DNA of 64,000 nucleotides from Paulinella micropora. Its lineage: Eukaryota; Cercozoa; Imbricatea; Euglyphida; Paulinellidae. Under the pieces are notes generated by a model. The model did no database searches and was not told the DNA's origin. It worked only from the letters and a program-made list of their open reading frames with translations. Numbering within the stretch: the stretch's first letter is position 1; each line of letters starts with the position of its first letter. Where the stretch lies: contig WBZZ01003758.1 in the NCBI GenBank assembly GCA_019918135.1, positions 106,001 through 170,000 on the forward strand. Reading direction: 5' to 3'. The position numbers were made by a program, and so were the translations under genes. This document shows, piece after piece, positions 20,010-30,459 of this stretch.

Positions 20010-22074
20010 CTAGATCGGCACCACCAGGGTCTGGATGTCCCGCCGGCAGAAGGGACATTCGCGCATTCCTGCCGCACACTCGCCGCACGCGCGGGCGTGG
20101 CCGCAGGGGACGAACACGACCAGGGGCCGGGGGCCCTCTTCGCAAATGTCACAGGTCCGAGCCCGCGGGGGCTCTTGCTGCTCGGTGGCCTGCCGCAGCC
20201 GCTGTAGGGTGGACTGCGCGGCCGCAACGTCGGCGGCCAGCCCGAGCCGTGCCCTCCGCAGGCCCTTGAGGGCGCCGAGCAAGTCCGCCTGTTCGGCCCG
20301 GAGCTCTTGGCCACGGCGGCTAAGTGTCTCGTGCTGGGAGGTCAGCCTGTCCACCTCGGACTGTAGTCTCTTCTGTTCGCGGCCCAGCCTCTTGTTGCAG
20401 GTGCGCAGCCTTTTGCCCCTCTCCAGCACGGACTGCAAGGGGCTGGAAGCGCGGCCGGCCGGTGCCCGGTCGGGTGCCGGTGCCGTCTCGCGCTGCGCCG
20501 GGGCCCCGTCCGTCCCGCGGGAGCCGTGGGGCCAGGCCTGTCCGGCGCCTGCCTCCAGCAGCGCGCCCAGGGCCGGGCCCGGCGGATTCTCCCCCCGGGC
20601 AGGGACGGCGCGAGGTAGGGCTGGTCACGGCGCAGCAGCGAGCCCAGCGGTTGGGAGGACGCTGCGGCCCCCGGCACGGCGGGCGGCCCGTCGCGCCGGG
20701 GCGCGGCCGGTGGCGCGGCCGGGGGCTCGTCGCGCTGAGGCTCGGCCGGGGGCTCGTGGACGATGAGCCGGGCGGCGCGTTCGATGGTCCGCAACAGGTC
20801 CACGGCCGAGGCCGGGCTGGGGAGCCCCCGGGCCCGTAGCCGGGCCTTGAGGCGCCACCACCGCACACCCATGCATTGCGCAGCGTAGGCGTTCTGCTCG
20901 CCGAGCCATTCGCACGCCGGGTCCGCGCCGTAGTGGGCGAGGACATCGAGCATCAGCCACACCGCGGCAAAGTCCTCGCTTGCCATCTTCACGCACTGGT
21001 ATTCGGCGCACAAGCCCGTGCAGAGTACTTCGAGCACCGTCTGGCTCCGCAGTTCGAAGGGCAAGGGCGGCTGGTACACCGGGGTGCCCAGCCCCAGGAA
21101 AGTGTGCAAGAGCAAGGGGACCTGAGCAGGACCGCCGCCACCGGCCAGACCAGGCTGCGAGAGTGCAGCAAAGCCCCGGCGTCCAGGAAGATCGGCCGAA
21201 AGTCCTCGGGCTGCGACTGGAGCAGCGCGGCGCGCAGGATGGCTATCACCCGGCGTGCGTCGGCCACGTTCGGCTCGGCCAGGGGCACGCGCAATTCATC
21301 CAGTATGTCCGCCAACAGCAGCTCCAAGGGGAACCTGGACGCGGCCCGCTTCCTGGCCGCGCCGCGCCGGGCCCGCAGGCCCGCCAGCAAGGAGCGCAGC
21401 GTGCGCTCCGAGGCAGACCTGGCCAGGGCCCTCGACCACAGCAGTGTCGCCACCGCCAGCAGCCGCAGCCAGGCCAGGGCGAACGCCATGGGCGACAGGC
21501 TGTTGAGCCTCACGCGCGCCAGCAGCCGGCCGCCCGAGGCGGCCAGCTCGGTGTCGGGGCCCTGGAGCAGTTCGAGGAAAACTTCGGGCGCCGCCTGTGC
21601 GCAGGCCATTCTCCCGAGCTCGGACGCCGGTGCCCCGTCGATGAAGCGTTCCACTTGCTGGCGGGCGGCCGGGTTGCACGGGCTCTGGACCACCGCCAGC
21701 CCCAGCTCCGTACCCAGCGCCACGGCGCCATCCCACTCGGCCAGCTTTTCCTGGCTCCACTCGCGCAGCAGACCGATCGCGTCTCGCACCTTGGCGCGTG
21801 CTGCACGCAAGCAAAACAGCAGCGCTTCCTCTTCGCGCCGTGGGAGCAAGGTAGCGACCAGGGTCTTCCACACCTGCAGGCCACCGGTCTCGAGGCTGCC
21901 GCTGTGCAGGTAGTACTGGAGCTTGTGCGCCTGTGCCGGGGACCAACGCTCCTCCAGGACACCCTGCAAAAGGCTCTCCCAGCCCTGCTCGAGGGGTGTG
22001 GGCGCGGGCGGCGCGGCGTCGGCAGGGACGTTGGCGCCGGCGGCCGCGGTAGTAGGCTGGTGAAGGTGTAACAT
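20010..22074 (-). pseudogene. Large RING-finger protein (two frameshifts)
   Basis: ATG at 22,072-22,074. Protein-like sequence runs through three frames: 22,074 to about 21,120, then to about 20,590, then to the stop at 20,010, so two indels break a gene of about 690 codons. The first two thirds are helical and Ala/Leu-rich. A coiled coil follows (QKRLQSEVDRLTSQ and on). The C-terminus is a C3HC4 RING: CDIC, then PCGHARACGEC, then CPFC, ending seven residues after CPFC in the manner of IAP/MGRN-type RINGs. Likely E3 ubiquitin ligase activity. I see no BIR domain. Fits with the F-box proteins as a viral ubiquitin toolkit. Confidence 0.7.
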
Positions 22075-22682
22075 GGGGAAGCCGGCTAGGCGCTGTACGA
22101 GGTTGGCCAGAACAGACTTTGTGCAACCACTGGCTCCGGACTGCTACCTAACGGGGGGGAAGGAAGGCGCGCCCCCCCCTTGGCGCGCGCGGAGGGGGGA
22201 GCGCTCCCTAGCCCCCGGCACGCGCCGCCCTGTGCGCGCGCCAAGGGGGGGGGGCACCCCTTCCGTGTGGGCCAAGGGCGCCCCCCCCTTGGCGCGCGCC
22301 ACCGTCCCTGTCACCCCGCGCCAGCACACGCGCCCGTGCCCCGTCCTGTCCGCCCACGCGCGCCACGCCCGCGAGCGTGGCGGGCCTCCGGGCGCGTGCG
22401 CGAGCGAGGGGAGGGGGGACGGGAAAGGGGACGGGCGCAGACGGGCCTGGCGGGGTGCCGCGCGGGCACGGTGTGCCCGCACCCCCTCCCCGCCCCCGGG
22501 CGGCGGTGGCCGCGGCACGCCGTGGCCGGAGCACGCCGAGGGGGGAGGGGGCGAGGGGTGGAGCGCGGGCTGCTCCCCCTCCCCAGGGGAGAGAAGGGGG
22601 CGGACAACGTGGCTGAAAACTGACTGACAGAAGAAGAAGCTCGGGTCCTCCCCCCGGCCGAGCGTTTCCTGTCCCCGGCGCT
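22075..22682. promoter_or_regulatory. GC-rich intergenic region with three arms of an inverted repeat
   Basis: Divergent spacer between the RING gene and F-box/LRR copy B. GCCCCCCCCTTGGCGCGCGC at 22,171-22,190 is complementary to GCGCGCGCCAAGGGGGGG at 22,234-22,251 and recurs in direct orientation at about 22,280-22,299. The rest is high-GC sequence without a gene. It may hold both promoters. Confidence 0.6.
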
Positions 22683-24418
22683 ATGGAGAGCTTGCCCAGC
22701 CCCGTGGGCCAGCCGCCCGGCTGGCCGCCCACCCCCGCGACGACGGTGGCGATCGCAAACGACGGCGACTCGCTGCCCGTCGAGCTGCAGAAAGAGATCC
22801 TGTCTTTTCTGCCGGCCTGTACCCTCTTCACTTTGCTGCGCGTACGTGTCGGGGGCCTCTGGGGCCTGCGGGGCCAGCCCGCGCTGTGGCCGCGGCCGTT
22901 GGTGCTAGGCCACGCGCCCTCCCTGGGCACGCAGCAGCTACTACAAAGCCTGGGAGTCCGTGTCAGGCGCCTGTTCATCGGCAGCGTGGCCGAGTGGGAA
23001 CGAGCGGGCGGTCTGCTGCCCTCCCTGGACGTGCGAGAGCTGGCGTTGCTGAGCGCACTGCACGCGAGCGGCCCCCCGGCGGCGGGGCCCCGCGGACCCC
23101 TGTGCTACCTGCGCGAGCTGCCGCCGGGCGGCCTGGGCGGGGCGCGCCTGCGCAGGCTGTACCTGGGCCGGGCCCCCCAGCTGCGTTCGCTGCACGGGCT
23201 GCACGTGCTGGCACCCCGCCTGGCCGAGCTGCAGCTGGAGCACTGCTCCTCCTTGCAAGATATCAGCAGCCTGGCCCTGCTGCCCGAGCTCCGCTGTGTC
23301 AGGCTCTCGCACATCAGACCGGCGTTCAGCCTAGGGTCGCTGCAGCGGTCGGCCGCCCGGCTCAGGACGCTCAGCCTCCGCCACTGCCCCTTGCTGTCCC
23401 AGGCGGAGGCGCTGGCGCGCTGGCCCGACCTAGAAGAGCTCGAGCTGGCCTCTTGCTCTAGCCTGCGGGGCCTGGGCTTCCTAGCCGGCCACCCCCGGCT
23501 CCGCCGGCTAGTGCTGCGCGGCCTGTGGACCCCCGACCTCGGCTCGCTGCTGTCCACCCTGCCGCAGCTGGAATACCTGCACGTCGAGAACTGTCCCGCC
23601 GTAGCCACGTTAGACGCCGGTGAGCCCGGCCTGCCCCGGCTGCGGGTGCTGCGGGTCCTGGACTGCCCCTCCCTGCAGAGCCTGCGGCTCCCACACTGTG
23701 CGCCGGCCTCGAGGTCCTGCACGTGCGCCTGGCGCCGCAGGCCGCCGACCCCCTGGGCCGGACGCCCTGGCCGCGCCTGCCGGAGCTGCGCAACGTGGAC
23801 CTAGGCGACCTCGAACCGCCGGGCCACAGCCTGGACTTCTTGGCCGGCGTGCCGCACCTGCACACGCTGCGGCTCCGCTACCCGGCCGCCGGCTGTGCGT
23901 CCCGCGACTGCCCGCTCACCCACGCCCCCGACCTGCGGCCGCTGGCGGCCTGCCGCGGGCTGCGCGTGCTGTCGCTGCTGCCGGCGCTGGGCTCGATCGA
24001 GCCCTCCGGGCTCGGGCTGCTGCCCGAGCTACGGGAGCTCGAGCTGCGGGGGCTGGTTTACGCGCCCCTGGCCGCGCTCCTGTGCCTGCCGAACCTGCGG
24101 GCGCTGCGCCTGCAGACCACCCAGGTCACCCTGTCACTGGCCGCGCTAGCACCGCTGGCCGCGCTGGCCTCGCTGGACCTGTCCGGCTCGGGGGGGCTGG
24201 CCGTCCTCAAGGGCCTGGCTAGCCTGCGCCATCTGCGCCAGGTGCGCGTGAGTGGCTGCTTCTCCCTGTGCTTTATCGAGCGCCTAGACTTGCTGCAGGC
24301 CAGGGGCGTGGACTTGGTGGGCCTCCCCGACACCTACCCCTTCCGGCATATACCGGCGGCGGAGGCGCCCCGCCCGGGCGCGAGGGCCAAGCGGCGGCTC
24401 GCGGGGCACGACCCCTAG
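22683..24418 (+). pseudogene. F-box/LRR protein, copy B (one frameshift)
   Basis: ATG at 22,683. Residues 31-60 (LPVELQKEILSFL...LFTLLRV) are an F-box. About 15 cysteine-type leucine-rich repeats follow (LRRLYLGRAPQLRSL, LAELQLEHCSSLQDI, LEELELASCSSLRGL), and then a basic tail. This is the FBXL arrangement: F-box binds SKP1, LRRs bind the substrate. Copy B lacks one C at about 23,704 (GCGCCGGCC versus GCGCCCGGCC in copy A), so the frame breaks there and resumes in the frame ending at 24,418. Each copy is intact where the other is broken. TTGGATTAAAA follows the stop at about 24,465. Confidence 0.8.
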
Positions 24419-24501
24419 GCGGCAGCACGGCCCTTCCCGGCTCCTCTGCCCTGGTCATCTTTATTTGGATTAAAAGGCCGGGGCTTTTTACTCACCAGGA
24501 A

Positions 24502-25625
24502 CTAGAGCTCACTCCCCCCCCCGCGCGTCAGGGGGGGGGGCTGGTCCTCGCCGGAAGCGGCCTCCAGCCGTAACACCAACTCCCAGGCTACCGCGTCACG
24601 CCCGCCGCCGTCGCCCGCCCGCGGTGACCGCGCCTGGCGGGGCTGCCGGGCCGCGCCGAGATCCAGGCGTGCGTAAGCTAGGGCTAGCGCCACGAGGTCC
24701 ACGTGCTGGAACCAGCGCCTCTCCAGTGCGAGGTCCGGCGGACCGGCCTCTGCGGGCCGGGGGGGCGCCTGCCCGGGCAGGCGCAGCCCCCAGAGCCAGA
24801 AGCTAGCGGCCCCCGTCGGACGCACGCCCAGCCCCGCCGCGCCGGGCGCCACCACGTCGCGCCCCGCCATGACGGGCCCGAAGAAGACCGCCTGCCCGTC
24901 GACCAGACAGAGCAGCTTGGTGTACCCCCCGCGCGGCGCTGCTGCTCGACCACCTTGAACGGAAAATAGACGCGGCCGGCCACGCGCAGGGCGGGGAACG
25001 CCAGTGTGCGCTGGGGGTACGGCCTGTCCCGCGCCCAGGGTACGCAGCGGGCGGCGCCCGCCGCCGGTGCCGCACGAGCCGGCACGGTCCAAGCCCCGGA
25101 CCCGAACAGCAAGTGCACGGCGCAAGTTTGCACTCCGCGGAGCCGCTGCCGCAGCCCAGCCAGTCCGTCCGCCGGCCGCGGGATGTCGCGGCACAGCACC
25201 TGCGCCCGCCCCGCGCCGGCTGGCTCCCACCCCCGTGAGAGCCAGAAGGTGTAGTCGTGCTGCGGCTCACGGCGCAGCACCAGGTAATCGGCGGGGGTCG
25301 TGCGGGCCAGGTACGCCAGCAACCCCGCCACGAAGGCGCTGCCGATCCCCTGGCGTCGTCGCCCCACGTCTACTTCACAGAGGTCCAGGCGCCAGCCGTC
25401 GGCTACCGACAGCAGCGCGTACGCTAGCAGCTGCTCACCTTCTTCGTACACCAGCAACAGCCTCCCGGGCTCGGCTAGTGCGCTTGCCAGGAGGTTCCAG
25501 TTGTGCCTGAACCCGGTGTCTGCGTGGGTGCCCGACGAACGTTCCACCAGCTCTCGCAGGACGGGCAGGTCGGGGGGCTGCGCCGCGCGCACCGAGGCCT
25601 CCCCGCTCCACCTCTCGCTAGCCAT
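24502..25625 (-). pseudogene. GNAT-type N-acetyltransferase, copy B
   Basis: ATG at 25,623-25,625. Same GNAT domain as copy A, with VDVGRRRQGIG at residues 86-95. Copy B keeps the protein-like frame across the middle (RDRPYPQRTLAFPALRV) that copy A loses, then changes frame near 24,935 before GYTKLLCLVDGQAVFFGP, exactly where copy A also needs a correction. The final part is in frame to 24,502. So copy B has one lesion and copy A that one plus a 2-base deletion. Convergent with F-box/LRR copy B. Confidence 0.7.
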
Positions 25626-26829
25626 GCGCTATTTTGCGGTGGCTGCGCGGCGCCAGGCCCCTCCGGGAGACCCCTCCGGAGACCCATCCGGCGCTCCACG
25701 CCTCGGGCCGGGCTGCACGCGGCACACCCGGCGCGGGGCCCTCTCCCCCCCCCCGTGGTGGCCGCGGGTCCCGGGCCCCGCGGCAGGTGGACCCCCCCAG
25801 GGGCCGGAAGAGGGTAGGGGAAAGGGGGGGGGCACCCCCTTCCTCTGAGTGGAGGCACCCCCCCCTCTGGAGGAGGCACCCCCCCTCTGGGAGGAGGCAC
25901 CCCCCCCCCCTCTGAGAGGAGGCACCCCCCCCACTGGGAGGACGCACTCCCCCTTGGGAGGAGGCACCCCCCCTCTGAGTGAGGCACCCCCTCCCTCTGA
26001 GTGGAGGCACCCCCCCTCTCAGGGAGGAAGCACCCCCCTCTCAGGGAGGAAGCACCCCCCTCTCAGGGAGGAAGCACCCCCCCCTTGGGAGGAGGCACCC
26101 CCCCTTGGGAGGAGGCATCCCCCCTCTCAAGGAGGCGCAGGGAGCAAGCAACCTCCCCGGGGGGCCACTCTAGATCCCGGTTGCATAGAAATGGGGGGGG
26201 TGGCGCCAGAGAAGAAGCGGGACGACGAGGGCCCCCTCTCTCTTGAGACTCATGAGACAAACTCGAGGGACAGCCCCCCCCTCTCTTGAGACACTTGAGA
26301 CAAGCTCTAGTGACACACCCCCCCCCTCTCTTGAGACACTTTTGAGACAAGCTCGAGAACACCCCCCCCCCCCAAGAGAAAAGAATCAAGGCACGGGGGA
26401 TGCCAGGGTCCCCTCCAACTAGGGAAAAAAAGGTAGGCACGGGATGCCGGGGGTCCCCCCCCCCAGGAGAAAAAAAAGGAAGGCACGGGATGCCGGGGGT
26501 CCCCCCCTGCCAAACTCAGGGGGTCGGGGCTCCCCCCCCTCCAAACTCAGGGAGTCACAGGGAGAGGAGGGGGTGTGTCCTGCGCCCGAGCCACCCCCCC
26601 CTCCTACGCCGACGGACTCCGGGCGACCGGGAGCGGGGGAAAGTGAGGTTGGAATAATTCCCCCAGGTCGGGCGGGGAGGGGGGGGTGTAGGGAGGCAGA
26701 GAGAACGCGCCCCCCCCCCTTCCCCTCCCCGGGGGGGGTGACCCCACCCCCCCACTCCCACCCGAGCACCGTGCCCTGACCCCGTCACCACATTCCGCCC
26801 CGTCCGTGGTGGAGCCGTGGGCTGTGCAC
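25626..26829. repeat. Divergent minisatellite region, copy B (expanded)
   Basis: Homologous to 2,580-3,622. The GAGGAGGCACCCCCC array spans about 25,848-26,130 with about 13 units, including a homogeneous sub-array of GAGGAAGCACCCCCCTCTCAGG at about 26,025-26,090. The TTGAGACAC units (about 26,240-26,365) and the GGCACGGGATGCC units (about 26,375-26,515; three here) follow. No gene. Confidence 0.85.
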
Positions 26830-27981
26830 ATGCGTTGGTGGCCATCGGCGTACTGCTGCTGGGCGCTGGGCCTGGCCTGGGGCGTCGCCGGGCTGTTGTC
26901 GCGGCAGGCACAGTGTGTCGAGGCCGTGCGGGCCAAGGAGCGTGAACTGGCGAGCGTCACCGGGCCGTTGCTGCACCAGATTGTGGAGACGGGCCAATGC
27001 GCCGACCGGGCACGCGGAAGGCTGTCCAGCCAGTGGCAATGGAGCCTGTCGTGGTCCAGGCTGCTGCCCAATGCTACGCACGCCATGTGGTCGGAGAGCG
27101 AAGTCAGCTGCCTCGTGTTCTTGTACTACCCGGACGTGTGGAACGCCTACCAACACCTAGCCCGGGCGCCCGAACGGAGTGTCCTGGGCGGGCTCGCCCT
27201 CGTGCACCGGCTGGGGGGTGCTTACGCGGCCAGGGAACTAGAGCTGCTGTCCCCCTGGACCACGTGGCCCGGCCCCGGCGTAGCCGACAGCCTGCTGCTG
27301 CCGGGGCCCGCCATCTTCTGGGCCGCTCTGCCCGGCGCCCGGACGCCGTACTACGTGCTGCAGTTCCTGCACTCACGCCTGCAGGACCGGGGCTGGGGGC
27401 GGTCGCTCTGGGGTGAGCCCGCCGACCTGCCGGGCGCCGCGCTGGCCGACGCGCTGGCGCAGCTCGCCGGCGTCCAGGACCCCGCCCCGCTCGCGAACGA
27501 GACCCATACTTGGCAGGTCATGGGCCTGCCCGAGTCCGTGCTGGTGCTGGACCCCGCGGCCTGGACGCAGGGCCCCGTCGCGCGCCTCCACTCGGACCAG
27601 TGGCGGTCGGCCTGGGGGGTCCTGTGCTGGTGGCCCGCGCCGCCCGCGTGGCTGTGGGTCGGCGTGGCGCTTGCGCTAGCCTCGGCGTGCTGCTACTGCG
27701 GCGCCGCGTGGCGGCGCTGGCCGGGGGGGCGGCGCGGTTACCAGCCCGTGCGCCAGGGCCCGGAGCGGGGTCCGGCCGCCTGGCCCCTGGCACGCCGCCG
27801 GCCGGCGCCGCGCACGTCGTCGCAGCGCGGCCAGGCACGGGCGCCCCCGCCCCGCTCCTCCACGGACTCCCCCCCGGGGCCGGCTGGGTGGCCGGCGGAG
27901 CCGGGGCCGGCGGGGTGGCAGACCGAGGCCGGGCCGCCAGGCGAGGACGACGAGCAGGCGGCCGAGGACGGTTACTTTTAA
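26830..27981 (+). CDS. Two-TM membrane protein, copy B (intact)
   Basis: ATG at 26,830, 383 residues, no lesion. Topology as in copy A: signal anchor at about residues 7-25, ectodomain to about residue 270 with NATH and NETH sequons, a TM segment (LWVGVALALASACCYCGAAW), then an Arg/Pro-rich tail ending in an acidic EDDEQAAEDGYF with a Tyr. The ectodomain contains many Trp and Leu residues and shows no recognised domain. The clean frame here shows that the C-terminal shift in copy A is a derived lesion. Confidence 0.7.
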   Translation: MRWWPSAYCCWALGLAWGVAGLLSRQAQCVEAVRAKERELASVTGPLLHQIVETGQCADRARGRLSSQWQWSLSWSRLLPNATHAMWSESEVSCLVFLYYPDVWNAYQHLARAPERSVLGGLALVHRLGGAYAARELELLSPWTTWPGPGVADSLLLPGPAIFWAALPGARTPYYVLQFLHSRLQDRGWGRSLWGEPADLPGAALADALAQLAGVQDPAPLANETHTWQVMGLPESVLVLDPAAWTQGPVARLHSDQWRSAWGVLCWWPAPPAWLWVGVALALASACCYCGAAWRRWPGGRRGYQPVRQGPERGPAAWPLARRRPAPRTSSQRGQARAPPPRSSTDSPPGPAGWPAEPGPAGWQTEAGPPGEDDEQAAEDGYF

Positions 27982-28039
27982 TGACTCACGTAGGGTTGGC
28001 CGCTCGGCGTTTGCCCGCCGCCACCCACCCTTCTCTCCC

Positions 28040-29032
28040 TCACTCACGACGGTGCCCCTTGCCGGTGTGGGTGTCGACCTGGCGCCCGCAGTGGGTGCAC
28101 TTGGCGACTGCGTGGCACAGGCTGAGGGCGGCCTGCACGCGCTCAAGACCCTGGTGCGCGGGGCTCGCGCTGCCTTCCCCCAGGAGGGCAACGAGATTGT
28201 AGCGCCCGCCGGCCCGCCGGGCAGGCTTTCGACGACGTGATTGGCCCCCCGCAGGAAGTTCTCGGCCGCCACGAGCGCCGCCGCTTGGCCGCCAGACGGC
28301 CGGCTGGGTTCGTGGCCTGTTTCCTGTTCTCCTCCTTCAGACTGAATACTACGGCTCTGGCCTTCCGTCTCGTCGTTTATCGCGACCTGGCTGCGGCTGA
28401 GGAGGCCTGACTCCTCCTGGTCAGCCGCCCCCCTCTCCTCTGCTGCGGCTGTCCCCAGCACGATTTCCAAAGCAGACAGCCTGTTACGGACGCGGCTGAG
28501 CAGCGCCCACTGCCTCTCGCTGGCCCCGTGGCCCTCTGGCGTGACCCGTGCCACTGCCTGGCGCAATTGCCGTTCCAGCCGCTGCCTCTTAGCGGGCTCG
28601 GTTTGCCGCGCCCAAAAGGCCCCGCAGAGGTAAAAAAGGACAGCCCAGGCCTGCACGGCAGACAGAGATTGCGCGCCCTGAGCCCGGCGGCCGTCCTCAA
28701 ATTGCATAATCTGGCGGACCAGGCTGTTCAGCTGCCGCGAGGACTGTGTCGGACTTGGTCCTGCACCGGTAGTGACCCTAGGCTCGGCTTCGCCTGGCGC
28801 GCCGAAGTACACGTCCTCGGGATTCAGCTCCAGTAAAGGAAATGCATTCTTCTGGAGCAGTCCGGCTATCTTCCTCTGAATCGCAGATTGTAGCTGGACT
28901 AGCAGCTCCGAGGGAGCCTCGTTGATTTGCCCGGTCAGCAGGTCGTGGACAGACAGGCGGGGGCTTCGGCCCCGGGCCCGTTGCCTGATCACCCGACTCC
29001 TCCTCTTCGTGCCTGGAACCGGCGGCTCCCAT
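28040..29032 (-). pseudogene. Uncharacterised protein X, copy B (two frameshifts)
   Basis: ATG at 29,030-29,032. Same protein as 4,854-5,846 but broken near 28,965 (change in a G-run) and near 28,182 (one A lost in CCCAAGGAGG). The part between is open and almost identical to copy A. The C-terminal CTHCGRQVDTHTG is still encoded after the second break. Confidence 0.65.
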
Positions 29033-29318
29033 AGTCAGCGCAGGTTGGCTCGTACCCTTGTCACGGAACGATCCGCCTTTGGCACAGTAGGCCGGTGGTG
29101 CCGGGTCCCCGGCTGGCGGGCCGGGCGGGGACGGAGAGAGAGAGAGAGAGAGTAAGGGGGGAGGCTAGCGGGGAGGGAAGGAAACGAGGTGGACGCGGGG
29201 CTTGCGCCGGCAGGGAGAAGCGTCGGGTGCCGAGGGGGGGGAGAGAGGGGGGTGCCCCCCCCGGTTGCCGGAGCGCGCCACGGTGGTTTTAGGACCGGAC
29301 TAGCTAGGCTAGCGTGAC

Positions 29319-30181
29319 TTAGGCCCGGGCTGGCTCCTCCCGGAACCGGGCCGGCCGCCTGCCCAGGCCAGAACCAGGCCACGCGTAACCCCGGAAGACC
29401 ACGTCCGTGTCGGCCCACACTTGGCCAGTGAGGGCCGCCGGCAGCGGGCCCAGCACCAGGACGCGCAGGCGGGGGAAGCGCCGGCACTGGAAGCCAAGGG
29501 TGAGCTCCGACAGGCCGGCGGGGCGGTCCCGGCCGCCGTACGCTAGCCACAGCGTTTCCAAGCGGGGGAACGTGGTCTGGCTGAGGAAGCTGCACGCGGC
29601 GGCAAACCGCCGCGGGCAGTCCGCCTCGACGCGCAGCTCGACTAGTTGGCAGGTAGGCGCGGTCACCGCGTCCGGGCGGGGCTCGCGGAGGTTCCGGCCC
29701 AGGTCGAAGCCCCGCGCGCCGCTCACCACGTGCAGCGCCAGCACGTCCAGGCCCAGGCCGGCCCCTAGCACGGAGAGCGGAGCCACGAAGGCGATCTTGG
29801 CCAGCCGCAGTCCCTCGTCCACGTCGACCACCACTTCGACCGGGCCCCGCGGCGGCCGGCCGGCGGCCGGCTGCTCCCAGGCAGCCAGCAGGTGGGACAG
29901 CCTCCAGGAGTGGCGGGGCTGTGCCCTGCCCTGGTGGGGGGCCAAGTCCCAGACCAAGGCCAGCGCGGCCAGGTCCACGGCACACAGGAGGTAGCTGGCG
30001 ACGAGCCGGCGGCACACCACCGGGAGCGGCTGGTACCCGCCGGCGTGACGGGGGGCAGTAGGCTCTCCGCCCCCTGGCGCCCCGCGGCCGGCCCTCGGGG
30101 GGCAGCTCTCGCTTGTAGTGGCCGGCCCTCTCAGGTAGGCAGCCCGCGCTTGTGGTGGCCGGCCCTCTGGTTCACAGCCAT
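29319..30181 (-). pseudogene. F-box-like protein, copy B (start disrupted)
   Basis: From the F-box onward (QPLPVVCRRLVASYL) this equals copy A with few substitutions. The ATG equivalent to copy A's, at 30,179-30,181, is one base out of frame with the F-box, and the sequence between differs: it contains imperfect repeats of CGCTTGTGGTGGCCGGCCCTC (three partial units, about 30,067-30,170) absent from copy A. No other in-frame ATG is close. The last residues also differ by a 2-base loss near 29,327. Confidence 0.6.
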
Positions 30182-30459
30182 TCGCTGGCGGTGGCCGCCC
30201 CCTGCGCCAGCGAACCAAAACTGGGCCGAGTAGGCGCCGCACACACGCCAACGCCGGGGAGCTGGCGCCGGAGCGGGGGGGGGGGGGGGGGGGGGGGGGG
30301 GCGCGACGCGCGTGTACGTCCCGCGGGCCGTGGGGGAGGGGCGGCACGCGCGGCCGCACCGGCGGGAGAGGAGGGGAGAGACGGGGGGGGGAGCGCCTTC
30401 CTTCTCCCCGCCGCGCTGCGGACAGGGCGCGGCGGGTGGGGGGGGGCGGGGGGGGGGCA
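30182..30459. promoter_or_regulatory. Divergent promoter region with poly-G tracts, copy B
   Basis: Between F-box and kinase-like genes. It contains an uninterrupted poly-G run of over 20 at about 30,278-30,301, and a second G-rich block at about 30,438-30,458 just before the ATG homologous to copy A's kinase start. Such tracts can form G-quadruplexes. Confidence 0.5.

Noticed and set aside
20342..20946. Separate small genes inside the RING locus
   Set aside because: The frames overlap one another and each continues the protein-like sequence of the previous one, which fits one frameshifted gene better.
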